Notes under the pieces: generated by a model
The model's input: the letters and a program-made list of their open reading frames with translations, nothing else
Database searches by the model: none
Told to the model about the DNA's origin: nothing
Program-made: the position numbers and the translations under genes
In this document: piece after piece, positions 32,974 through 40,723 of the stretch
How positions within the stretch are numbered: position 1 is the stretch's first letter
Layout: every line of letters starts with the position of its first letter
NCBI GenBank assembly: GCA_023417775.1
Contig: JAEZEJ010000145.1
Location: forward strand, 1-64,000
From: Actinomycetes bacterium
GTDB taxonomy: Bacteria; Actinomycetota; Actinomycetes; Propionibacteriales; Nocardioidaceae
Direction of reading: 5' to 3'
Length of the DNA: 64,000 nucleotides

Positions 32974-34677
32974 ATGAGTACCGCGTTCATGCGCACCCCA
33001 GACCCGGTGTGCAGTCTCATCGACCCGCCCCAGGGCACCGCGCTCGCGGTGTCCTACCTGCGCGTCTCCACCAAGGAGCAGGCCGAGAAGGGCGGCACCG
33101 ACGAAGGCTTCTCCATCCCCGCCCAGCGCGAAGCCAACCGCCGCAAGGCCGAACAGCTCGGCGCGGTCATCGTGGAGGAGTTCATCGACGCGGGCGAGTC
33201 CGCTCGCAAGGCCGACCGGCCCGAGCTGATGCGGATGATCCAGTACATCAAGCGGAACCGTGTCGCGTACTGCATCGTCCACAAGGTCGACCGGCTCGCC
33301 CGTAACCGCGCCGACGACGTGACCATTCACCTCGCGCTCCAAGAGGCAGGTGTCATGCTCGTCTCTGCGACGGAGAACATCGACGAGACCCCGAGCGGGA
33401 TGCTGCTGCACGGCATCATGTCCACGATCGCGGAGTTCTACTCCCGCAACCTCGCCACCGAGGTCATCAAGGGCATGACGCAGAAAGCCGCTACCGGCGG
33501 CACGGTCGGCAAGGCACCCATCGGCTACCTCAACATCCGTTCCCGCGACGAGCTCGGCCGCGAAGTTCGCACGGTGCAGCTCGACCCCGACCGGGCACCG
33601 CTGATTGAGTGGGCGTACAAGGCATACGCCTCCGGGAACTGGACCGTCAGCCAGATCCACGACGAGCTGACGTCGCGAGGGCTGGTCAGCCTTCCCACCC
33701 CGAAGCGGCCGTCGAAACCGCTCGCCGTGTCCTCGGTACACCGGATGCTCACGAACCCCTACTACAAGGGCGACGTGATCTACCGCGGCGTCGCCTACAA
33801 GGGCGCGCATCAGCCGCTGGTCCCGGCAGAGGTCTGGTACCAGGTGCAGTCCGTACTCACCGCACACAAGAGCGCATCCGAGGCAACCCAGGTGCACGAC
33901 CACTACCTCAAGGGCACGGTCTACTGCGGAGCCTGCGGGTCGCGGCTGATCGTGTCGAACGCGAAGAACCGGCACGGCAACGTCTACCCCTACTTCGTCT
34001 GCTCAGGGCGGCACTCCAAGCGGACCGACTGCACCCGGCAAGCCGTCCTCATCGAGGACGTCGAGCATCTGATCGAGGACTACTACCAGCGCGTCCAGCT
34101 CACCCCGGCCAGGCGCGAGGCGCTGGCCGGGATGTTGCACCACGAATTCGACCGGCTCATGTCCACCGAGGCCAACGAACTCGCCCAGCTCACCGCCAAC
34201 CGCAACCGGCTGGAGCACGAGCAGGACCGGCTCATGCAGGCTCACTACGCCGACGCGATCCCGCTCGCCGTCCTCAAACGAGAGCAGGACCGCATCACGG
34301 GCGAGCTTGACCAGGTGAACCGTCGCCTGGACGCGCACCACGGCGAGTACACCGACGCCCGCGCGCACCTGGACGACGCCCTGAACCTGTTGGAGAACTG
34401 CGCCGACATCTACGCCCGCTGCGACGACGCCAACCGCCGCCTGTGCAACCAGGCGTTCTTCACCAAGGTCTACATCGAGGAGGATGACGAGCTGCGCGTC
34501 GAGAACAACCGACCCTTCGAGATGCTGCTCGACCCCGAAGTCAACGCGGACGCCCTCACCTGGGCCGCGAACGCCGACAAGGCCCGAACCACGGCCCTTG
34601 ATGCTTCGGGCCAAGGTTCGAGCCTTGTGCGTTGGGTGCTCCCGGTGGGATTCGAACCCACACTGGGACGGGTTTAA
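32974..34677 (+). CDS. Large serine recombinase (integrase of the element)
   Basis: The protein has 567 residues from ATG 32974. The resolvase catalytic domain (residues 18-165) has the nucleophile Ser in YLRVSTKEQ and Arg residues in HKVDRLARNR. A recombinase domain follows (GKAPIGYLN…YKGDVIYRG), then a Cys4 zinc ribbon (CGACGSRL…CSGRHSKRTDC) and a long coiled coil. It integrates and excises the element. The last 14 or so residues (WVLPVGFEPTLGRV) are translated from the antisense strand of a tRNA, and the TAA stop is in the anticodon loop, so the chromosome supplies the C-terminus. Confidence 0.92.
   Translation: MSTAFMRTPDPVCSLIDPPQGTALAVSYLRVSTKEQAEKGGTDEGFSIPAQREANRRKAEQLGAVIVEEFIDAGESARKADRPELMRMIQYIKRNRVAYCIVHKVDRLARNRADDVTIHLALQEAGVMLVSATENIDETPSGMLLHGIMSTIAEFYSRNLATEVIKGMTQKAATGGTVGKAPIGYLNIRSRDELGREVRTVQLDPDRAPLIEWAYKAYASGNWTVSQIHDELTSRGLVSLPTPKRPSKPLAVSSVHRMLTNPYYKGDVIYRGVAYKGAHQPLVPAEVWYQVQSVLTAHKSASEATQVHDHYLKGTVYCGACGSRLIVSNAKNRHGNVYPYFVCSGRHSKRTDCTRQAVLIEDVEHLIEDYYQRVQLTPARREALAGMLHHEFDRLMSTEANELAQLTANRNRLEHEQDRLMQAHYADAIPLAVLKREQDRITGELDQVNRRLDAHHGEYTDARAHLDDALNLLENCADIYARCDDANRRLCNQAFFTKVYIEEDDELRVENNRPFEMLLDPEVNADALTWAANADKARTTALDASGQGSSLVRWVLPVGFEPTLGRV
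34581..34620. repeat. Nested inverted repeats near the recombinase 3' end (candidate att arm)
   Basis: GGCCCGAA (34581-34588) is repeated inverted at 34605-34612. Overlapping it, CGAACC (34585-34590) is repeated inverted at 34615-34620. Both pairs are perfect. They lie 17-56 bases from the tRNA 3' end, inside the recombinase coding region, where a serine integrase attachment site would be expected. Confidence 0.4.
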
Positions 34678-34709
34678 GCCGTCTGCCTCTGCCGTTGGGC
34701 TACGGGAGC
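34637..34709 (-). tRNA. tRNA with anticodon UAA (reads Leu UUA) and a short variable arm
   Basis: The 73 bases fold into a perfect cloverleaf. The acceptor pairs GCTCCCG with CGGGAGC (discriminator A, no encoded CCA). The D arm has a three-pair stem, the anticodon stem pairs GACGG with CCGTC around loop CTTAAAC, and the T stem pairs GTGGG with CCCAC around TTCGAAT. The anticodon UAA should decode leucine UUA, but the variable region is only five bases (CCAGT), whereas bacterial leucine tRNAs carry a long arm. It starts 12 bases after the dehydrogenase stop on the same strand. The serine recombinase reads into it from the other side, marking the integration site. Confidence 0.85.
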
Positions 34710-34720
34710 GTCGTGCAGTG

Positions 34721-35632
34721 TCAGGTGCGCACCACGACGTTGATGGGCTCCTCGCCCGCCGCGAGCGCACGCACCTGACGATGCACGACCTTCTCGATAC
34801 GGGGGCGCATAGCGGAGGTCATTCCGCCGACGTGCGGAGTGATGATGACATTCTGGGCCGACCAGAGCGGGTGGTCGTCGGAGAGCGGCTCAGGATCGAA
34901 CACATCGCTCGCGAAGCGGATCCGCGGCAACGCCCGCAGCACGGCATCGGTGTCGGCCACCTTGCCGCGCGCCACATTGACGACGATCGCGTCATCGGGC
35001 AGCGCCGCCAGGAAGTCGTCGTCGATGAGACCCGTGGTCTCATCGGTCAGCGGCACCGCCACGATCACGACATCGGCCCTCGGCAGCAGCTGGGGCAGCT
35101 CGCCGGTCGCGTGCACATGGCCGCGCTCATCGTCGCGCGCCGACCTACCGACCCGGATGAGCTCGCATCCGAAGCCGTCGAGCCGCTTGAGGACCTCGCG
35201 CCCGATGCCCCCGATGCCGAGCAGCAGCACGCGCTTGTCGTTGAGGCTCGAGGTCCAGGCCTTCGCCCACTCATGGCGAGACTGCTGCTCGCCGAAGAGA
35301 TCCAAGCGGCGGGCCGAGGCCAAGGCCAGCGTCACCGCCAGCTCGGCGGTCGACTCCTCGTGCACCCCGACCGCATTGCAGAAGATCCCCCCGGCCGGCA
35401 GATAATCAGCCACACCGTCGAAGCCGAGCGACTGTCCCTGGATCACCCGGACCCTGCTGGTGTCCACTGCCGCCATCACCGACGGATCGAGGGTGTACGG
35501 CCAGACCACCAGGTCCAGATCGCCATCAGGTTGGGGCCCCTGGGTGTCCCAGACCAGCAGGTCCAGGCCCAGCCCCAGATCGTTGAGGCTGTCGAGCCAG
35601 CTCGCGTCCGGCACGCTCACGCGCATCGCCAT
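34721..35632 (-). CDS. D-isomer-specific 2-hydroxyacid dehydrogenase
   Basis: The protein has 303 residues. The nucleotide-binding domain shows GIGGIGREVLKRL. The catalytic set is visible as Arg in VVNVARG, the acidic residue in DVFDPEP and His in TPHVGG. The protein is cytoplasmic, and the family reduces 2-keto acids (or phosphoglycerate-like substrates) with NAD(P)H. It resembles the short GhrA/YcdW-like group more than SerA. It is coupled to Ppx/GppA upstream (stop of one overlaps start of the next) and lies just before the tRNA. The substrate cannot be told. Confidence 0.87.
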   Translation of the reverse strand: MAMRVSVPDASWLDSLNDLGLGLDLLVWDTQGPQPDGDLDLVVWPYTLDPSVMAAVDTSRVRVIQGQSLGFDGVADYLPAGGIFCNAVGVHEESTAELAVTLALASARRLDLFGEQQSRHEWAKAWTSSLNDKRVLLLGIGGIGREVLKRLDGFGCELIRVGRSARDDERGHVHATGELPQLLPRADVVIVAVPLTDETTGLIDDDFLAALPDDAIVVNVARGKVADTDAVLRALPRIRFASDVFDPEPLSDDHPLWSAQNVIITPHVGGMTSAMRPRIEKVVHRQVRALAAGEEPINVVVRT

Positions 35633-36564
35633 CAGTCAGTCCCCTCTCTCCCCGTCACGGCACCCCATGCGATGCCATCGAGGATGTCATGTTCGCTCAC
35701 GGTCAGTGTGTCGGTCGCCAGCGGAAGGAGCTCGATGAGCCGATCCAGGAGCAGCGCCCCGGCGCCGATAACGTCCGCCCGTCCCGGGTGCATGAACGGT
35801 AAGGCCCTCCGGTCCGCCACCGACATGGAGGCCAGCGACAGACAGGCCTCGCGGACATCGTCCACGTGCAGTCGAGCCCCGTGGATCGCCTCGGAGTCAT
35901 AGGAGGCGAGGCCCAGCGAGTGCGCCGCGATAGTCGTGACGGTGCCCGCCACTCCCACGAAGAGATCAGCCGGGTCGAGGCATTCGACCGCCGGCACCAC
36001 GAGGGCGTCGATCGCCGACATGCAGGCCGTGATCTCACCGACCGACGGTGGATCGCCCGGCAGATAGCGCTCGGTCAGACGCACCGAACCGATGTCCAAG
36101 GAGGTGGCGAACTGCACATCGGCGCCCTCCCCGACCACGATCTCGGTCGAACCTCCACCGAGATCGACGAGCAGTGTCCGGGCACCGTCCAGCTCGCGAG
36201 TGGCCCCGTCGAAGGAGGCTCGGGCCTCCCGATCCCCCGATAGGATCTCCGGCCGCACGCCGAGCACCGACTCGACCTGCGACGAGAACTCCTCGGCATT
36301 GGCGGCGTCCCGGACGGCCGAGGTGGCACAGAATCGGATCCTCGTGGCATCGAGCATCGCGATGAACTCGGCATACTCGCGGGTGGCGGCGAGGGTTCGA
36401 TCGATGGCCTCGGGTGCCAACCGTCCCGAGACATCGACGCCCTGCCCGAGACGCACGATGCGCATCTCGCGCAACAGGTCGGTCTTGGCTCCCTCGTCCA
36501 CATCGCAGACGAGCAGACGAATCGAATTGGTCCCGCAGTCGATGGCGGCGACGCGCTCCGGCAT
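35632..36564 (-). CDS. Ppx/GppA exopolyphosphatase-family protein
   Basis: The protein has 310 residues of the short actinobacterial Ppx type. The actin-like ATPase-fold motifs are present: AAIDCGTNSIRLLV at the N-terminus, FCATSAVRDAANA and LLVDLGGGSTEIVVG in the middle, and GVAGTVTTIAAHSLGL later. It hydrolyses polyphosphate or pppGpp. The gene is a standard chromosomal marker in Micrococcales, so its presence right of the tRNA supports the idea that the chromosome resumes there. The start is ATG 36564. Confidence 0.9.
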   Translation of the reverse strand: MPERVAAIDCGTNSIRLLVCDVDEGAKTDLLREMRIVRLGQGVDVSGRLAPEAIDRTLAATREYAEFIAMLDATRIRFCATSAVRDAANAEEFSSQVESVLGVRPEILSGDREARASFDGATRELDGARTLLVDLGGGSTEIVVGEGADVQFATSLDIGSVRLTERYLPGDPPSVGEITACMSAIDALVVPAVECLDPADLFVGVAGTVTTIAAHSLGLASYDSEAIHGARLHVDDVREACLSLASMSVADRRALPFMHPGRADVIGAGALLLDRLIELLPLATDTLTVSEHDILDGIAWGAVTGREGTD

Positions 36565-36619
36565 ATCAACACCCTAGCGATGACCCGGGCCCCAGACAGC
36601 CGCCCCCTAGAGTGAGCTG

Positions 36620-37828
36620 GTGTCATCGCCGCAGACCCGAATCGTCACCGTGCTCTCCCTCGTGCAGGTCGTCGGCGGGATCGGCAACGGCGCGGGGCTG
36701 GCGATCGGCGCCCTGCTGATCGGCGACATCAGCGGCTCGGACGCCTGGGCGGGCACCGCCACCGTCGCGTTGACCCTGGGAGCGGCGCTCTTCACCATCC
36801 CGCTCTCGACACTCGCCGCCCGCAGCGGCCGGCGACCGGCCCTGACCACCGGATGGTGGCTGGGATCCGCGGGCGCTGCCCTCACCATCGCCGCCGCCGT
36901 CCTCGACTCGCTCCCGCTCGCTCTCGCCGGCCTGGTCCTCTTCGGCGCGAGCACGTCGGCCAATCTGCAGTCGCGGTTCGCGGCCGCCGACCGCGCCGAG
37001 CCCGACCAGGTCGGCCGGGCGATCTCGATCGTGGTCTGGTCGACCACCATCGGCGCCGTCACTGGCCCGAATCTCACCGGACCGGGGGCTGCCGTCGCTG
37101 GCTGGCTCGGCATCCCGCCGCTCTCGGGGCCGATGGTGTTCTCCTTCCTCGCCTACGGGCTCGCCGGTCTCGGCACCTTCCTCTTCTTGCGGCCCGAGCC
37201 GTTGATCCGCACCGCCTGGACCGGGCCGGGGCGAGGGGTGATCGCGCGGGCTCTGCCCCACGTGCGCGGCCGCGCCGCCGTCGCCGTCCTGACCGTCGCC
37301 ATCGCGCACGCCATCATGGTCTCGGTGATGGCCCTGACGCCGGTGCACATGCAGGGGCACGGCGCCGCCCTGGAGATCATCGGCCTGACGATCAGCCTGC
37401 ACATCGCCGGCATGTACGCCCTCTCCCCCGTCATGGGCTGGCTCACCGACCGGATCGGCGCCGACATCACGACCATCATCGGCATGGCGATCCTCGTGTC
37501 CGCGGCGGCCCTGGCGGGCACCGCCGGCCACTCCGAGCCGCAGATCACCGCGGGCCTGATCCTCCTGGGCATCGGGTGGTCGGCCTCGGTCATCGCCGGA
37601 GCGGCCCTGCTGACCCGCAGCGTGGATCGGGAGGTCCGTCCCCTCGTGCAGGGGTTCAGCGACCTGACGATGAATCTGTCCGGCGCCGCGGGCGGACTCG
37701 CGGCCGGGCTCATCGTCGCGACCCTCGGCTACGGTGCGCTCAACCTCGCGGCGGCCATGCTCACCATCCCGGTCGTCGCGGCTGTGCTCGCCTCGCGCCG
37801 GGCCTCCACTCCCACCAGCCAGCGGTAG
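36620..37828 (+). CDS. MFS transporter
   Basis: The 402-residue protein has 12 hydrophobic segments. The GTG start at 36620 was chosen because the first helix follows directly (TRIVTVLSLVQVVGGIGNGAGLAIGALL). The loop between helices 2 and 3 holds a shortened motif A (LAARSGRRPAL), and the second half shows MGWLTDRIGADI. It is a general sugar/drug-type MFS of unknown substrate, divergent from Ppx/GppA across a 55-base gap, so a shared regulatory region is possible. Confidence 0.83.
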   Translation: MSSPQTRIVTVLSLVQVVGGIGNGAGLAIGALLIGDISGSDAWAGTATVALTLGAALFTIPLSTLAARSGRRPALTTGWWLGSAGAALTIAAAVLDSLPLALAGLVLFGASTSANLQSRFAAADRAEPDQVGRAISIVVWSTTIGAVTGPNLTGPGAAVAGWLGIPPLSGPMVFSFLAYGLAGLGTFLFLRPEPLIRTAWTGPGRGVIARALPHVRGRAAVAVLTVAIAHAIMVSVMALTPVHMQGHGAALEIIGLTISLHIAGMYALSPVMGWLTDRIGADITTIIGMAILVSAAALAGTAGHSEPQITAGLILLGIGWSASVIAGAALLTRSVDREVRPLVQGFSDLTMNLSGAAGGLAAGLIVATLGYGALNLAAAMLTIPVVAAVLASRRASTPTSQR

Positions 37829-37926
37829 GCGGCCAACCTCACCGGTCCGCTGGCGGTAGTCCAGCAACCTCATCGAGTCCGGATAACGTTGAGGGGCTAC
37901 CTCCACGAGCAGGAAACGTTGATGAC

Positions 37927-38166
37927 CTACCGCTGCCGGGCGGGTGGGGTGACGAGGAGCAGGTCACCGACCTCGCAGTTGAGCACATCGCAGATGGCGG
38001 TCAGGGTCGAGAAGCGGATCGCCTTCGCCCTGTCGTTCTTGAGAACCGACAGATTGACCACCGTGACGCCCACCAGCTCGGCCAGCCTGCTCAGCGTCAT
38101 GCCGCGTTCCGCGAGCAGCTCGTCCAGGCGACAGTGCACCCGAGCCCCCTCATGGTCCGGCGGCAT
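37927..38166 (-). CDS. XRE-type (YozG-like) small DNA-binding regulator
   Basis: The 79-residue protein consists of one Cro/CI helix-turn-helix (RLDELLAERGMTLSRLAELVGVTVVNLSVLKNDRAKAIRFSTLTAICDVLNCEVGDLL), the YozG-like architecture that usually accompanies a DUF2975 membrane protein. Its start overlaps the stop of that gene by one base. It likely autoregulates the pair through the tandem repeat upstream (38789-38819). Confidence 0.87.
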   Translation of the reverse strand: MPPDHEGARVHCRLDELLAERGMTLSRLAELVGVTVVNLSVLKNDRAKAIRFSTLTAICDVLNCEVGDLLLVTPPARQR

Positions 38167-38774
38167 CAGACCAGACCTTCGGTGTCACGCTGCATCCGCT
38201 CACCGGCATGGAAGGCCGCCCCGAGCGCGCCGACCGCCATCGCCGCGAGGACCGCGTACCAGTCGAGGTGGAACTGCACCGACTCGTAGGCCGGTCGCGC
38301 CTCGATCTGAGCAAGGGCACCGTTGCTGGCCATGACCGTGAACAGCAGCGTGATCGCCCAGCCGAAAGCGATCACCATCGAGGTCGTGACGACCAGTCGC
38401 GTGTTGGTGCGGCTGAAGAACTCTCCCCGCAGCAGGTTGCGGCAGAGCAGCAGTACGCACACGGCCACCCCGATCACCGCGAGACTCGGCACGATCGCCG
38501 CACCCAATGCGGAGACATAGGACGCGACGGGCAGATCGCTCACGTGGACGGTGATCTCGTCGACCCCTGCCTCGATCGGTGCACCGTCGGGACCGATCGG
38601 CAGGTCGAAGGCCTCCCCGACCAACTGGACCCGGACCGGGACGTCGTCATTGGGCAGGATCTCCAGGAGGCTCATGACGATCGACCACACCGAGCCGAGC
38701 GCCACAGCGAGGCCGACGACGATCACCGCCCATAGATCGCTGCGCTGCGTTCCCCATGGTCCCTTATTCGTCAC
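38166..38774 (-). CDS. DUF2975 membrane protein
   Basis: The 202-residue protein starts at GTG 38772-38774, which AGGAGG precedes by five bases. Upstream in-frame ATGs would place the operator inside the gene. There are four hydrophobic segments with a short extracytoplasmic loop between the first two, as in DUF2975. These proteins are paired with XRE regulators in many Gram-positives and may sense or respond to membrane stress. The exact role is unknown. Confidence 0.82.
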   Translation of the reverse strand: MTNKGPWGTQRSDLWAVIVVGLAVALGSVWSIVMSLLEILPNDDVPVRVQLVGEAFDLPIGPDGAPIEAGVDEITVHVSDLPVASYVSALGAAIVPSLAVIGVAVCVLLLCRNLLRGEFFSRTNTRLVVTTSMVIAFGWAITLLFTVMASNGALAQIEARPAYESVQFHLDWYAVLAAMAVGALGAAFHAGERMQRDTEGLV

Positions 38775-38788
38775 GACGACCTCCTTCA

Positions 38789-38819
38789 TATCGTTTAACG
38801 ATACTATCGTTGCGCGATA
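38789..38819. promoter_or_regulatory. Two tandem TATCG-N5-CGATA palindromes, operator of the DUF2975-XRE pair
   Basis: The first 15-base unit (38789-38803) reads TATCG TTTAA CGATA and the second (38805-38819) TATCG TTGCG CGATA, separated by one base, giving a 16-base centre-to-centre spacing. They lie 15-45 bases upstream of the GTG start, over the likely promoter. Two helical-phase-like sites suggest cooperative dimer binding, most simply by the XRE protein. Confidence 0.6.
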
Positions 38820-38909
38820 TGGGTTAGCGGTCAAGCCGATCGCACGATGGGCATCCTGATCGCTCATCGACTAGCGTGTCGTCACGCATCATCGACGAGG
38901 AGGCGGATC

Positions 38910-40481
38910 GTGAGCGAGGTACGGCGCGAGGCGTGGGGCGGGCGGACCGCCTTCATCGTCGCGGCAGTCAGTTCGGCCATCGGGCTCGGCAATATCTGGC
39001 GCTTTCCCGGTGTCGCCTATGAGAACGGCGGGGGCGCCTTCCTCATCCCCTATCTGGTCGCCTTCCTCACCGCCGGCCTGCCGATCCTCTTCCTCGACTA
39101 CTCGATCGGCCACCGCTTCAAGGCCGCTCCCCCGCTGGCCTTCAAGCGCCTGGACCGACGACTCGAGCCACTCGGCTGGTGGCAGGTGGCGGTCTGCTAT
39201 GTCATCGCCATCTACTACGCCGTCGTCATCGCCTGGGCCCTGGCCTTCACCGTCTTTTCCGTCACGCGGGCGTGGGGCGACGACGCGGCCGGCTTCTTCT
39301 TCGACGACTTCCTCAACGCCGCCGACGCCGGATTCTCCCTGGACCTGGTCGCCAAGGTGCTGTGGCCCCTGCTCATCGTCTGGGTAGTGACCATCGCCGT
39401 GATGTCCCTCGGCATCCGTCGAGGGCTCGACCGCGCCAATCGCATCACCCTGCCGGTGCTCGTGGTCCTATTCGTCGCCATCGTCGCCTACGCGGTGACC
39501 CTCGACGGCGCCGCCGACGGCCTCAACGCCTTCTTCACTCCGAGCTGGGAGGCCCTGGGCGACCCCGCCGTCTGGATCGCGGCCTATGGGCACATCTTCT
39601 TCTCCTTCTCGATCGCCTTCGGCATCATGATCACCTACTCCTCGTACCTGCGACGTAAGGCCGATCTCACCGGGTCGGGCACGGTCGTGGCCTTCGGCAA
39701 CTGCGGTTTCGAGATACTCGCGGGTATCGGAGTCTTCGCCACGCTCGGCTTCCTGGCCGCCCAGCAGTCGACCACGGTTCACGAGCTCGAGGGCATCTCG
39801 GGTGTCGGCCTGGCCTTCGTCACCTTCCCCACGCTGCTGACCGAGATGCCCGGAGGCGGCATCATCGGCGTGTTCTTCTTCGTCAGCCTGATGTTCGCCG
39901 GGTTTACCTCACTGTTGTCGATCCTGCAGGTGGTGTCCGGCGCGGTCCAGGACAAGACGGGATGGGCCCCTGCGAAGGCCGGCCTGGCCGTCGGCATCGC
40001 CGCGGCCGTCCCCTCGGTGCTGCTCTTCGCGACCACCACCGGCATCAACACCCTCGACGTCGTCGACGCCTTCATCAACAACATCGGCGTCGTCACCTCG
40101 GCCGTTCTGACGCTGCTCCTCGTGGCCTGGGTCGCGCGGTCCACACCACGTCTCGCCGCCCACCTGAATGCCGGCGGCAGCCTCCACGTCGGCCGGCTCT
40201 GGAGCATCATGATCCGCTTCGTCTCCCCGGCCATCCTCGCCGCGGTGCTGGTGACGGGCGCGTGGTCCTACGCCACGGAGGGCTACGGCGGCTTCCCCGG
40301 CTGGTACCTGGGCGTCGCCGGCTGGGGTGTCATCGCGGCCGTCGCCGTCTTCTCCTTCGCGATGAGCTACCGCCGTTACCGACGCGAAGACACCGAGGAC
40401 TTCGTCCCCGACGACACCACCGACCTCGCCCGCGATGTCGAGACCGCACGCACCGCCAGCCGCAACGGAGGCGCCGCATGA
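38910..40481 (+). CDS. Sodium-dependent transporter of the SNF (neurotransmitter:sodium symporter) family
   Basis: The 523-residue protein starts at GTG 38910 after GAGGAGG. It has about 12 transmembrane helices of the LeuT fold, with the hallmark GRTAFIVAAVSSAIGLGNIWRFPGVAYENGGGAFLIPYL sodium/substrate region. Bacterial members import amino acids. The overlapping small gene downstream encodes a MetS-like subunit, as in the MetP-MetS methionine/alanine importer of corynebacteria, which suggests methionine or alanine uptake. The C-terminus is acidic. Confidence 0.9.
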   Translation: MSEVRREAWGGRTAFIVAAVSSAIGLGNIWRFPGVAYENGGGAFLIPYLVAFLTAGLPILFLDYSIGHRFKAAPPLAFKRLDRRLEPLGWWQVAVCYVIAIYYAVVIAWALAFTVFSVTRAWGDDAAGFFFDDFLNAADAGFSLDLVAKVLWPLLIVWVVTIAVMSLGIRRGLDRANRITLPVLVVLFVAIVAYAVTLDGAADGLNAFFTPSWEALGDPAVWIAAYGHIFFSFSIAFGIMITYSSYLRRKADLTGSGTVVAFGNCGFEILAGIGVFATLGFLAAQQSTTVHELEGISGVGLAFVTFPTLLTEMPGGGIIGVFFFVSLMFAGFTSLLSILQVVSGAVQDKTGWAPAKAGLAVGIAAAVPSVLLFATTTGINTLDVVDAFINNIGVVTSAVLTLLLVAWVARSTPRLAAHLNAGGSLHVGRLWSIMIRFVSPAILAAVLVTGAWSYATEGYGGFPGWYLGVAGWGVIAAVAVFSFAMSYRRYRREDTEDFVPDDTTDLARDVETARTASRNGGAA

Positions 40482-40585
40482 CCCCCACCGCCATCATCGT
40501 CATGGTCCTCGCGATCTCCTTCTTCTGGGGCGGCCTCGTCTGGAGCATCGTCAGGCTGCGCCGTCACCCGGATCTAGGGGACTGA
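40478..40585 (+). CDS. Small membrane subunit of the SNF transporter (MetS-like)
   Basis: The 35-residue protein has one transmembrane helix (IIVMVLAISFFWGGLVWSIVRL) and a charged tail (RRHPDLGD). It starts with ATGA overlap on the symporter gene. MetS-type subunits of this length and sequence style are required by corynebacterial MetP for transport. It is easily missed because of its length, but coupling and pattern make it convincing. Confidence 0.85.
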   Translation: MTPTAIIVMVLAISFFWGGLVWSIVRLRRHPDLGD

Positions 40586-40723
40586 GTGGTCCGAAGCGGT
40601 GGCTTCGAACCGCCACAGGCTGACTAGGGACACGACTCCTTCGGATCATTCTGTCCGCGTTCTCTGGGATCCACCGGCCTCACAGTGATATCACCGAGGA
40701 CAGGGGGGCGGTCTGGGGGTTGG

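Larger units (their letters stand above)
15617..34677 (+). mobile_element. Conjugative/integrative module of an actinobacterial ICE
   Basis: Nearly every gene from the ArdC-like protein to the serine recombinase is on the plus strand with overlapping or near-zero spacing. The set is a type IV secretion module of actinobacterial ICEs and plasmids (VirB8-like, M23 hydrolase, small pilin-like proteins, VirB6-like, SCO6880, VirB4, VirD4) with ArdC, Prim-Pol, ParB-like, DUF2637 and SSB. It ends in a tRNA gene. The left boundary is not visible and may lie before the window, so the cargo at 1-15377 probably belongs to the same element. No intact relaxase is seen. Confidence 0.75.
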
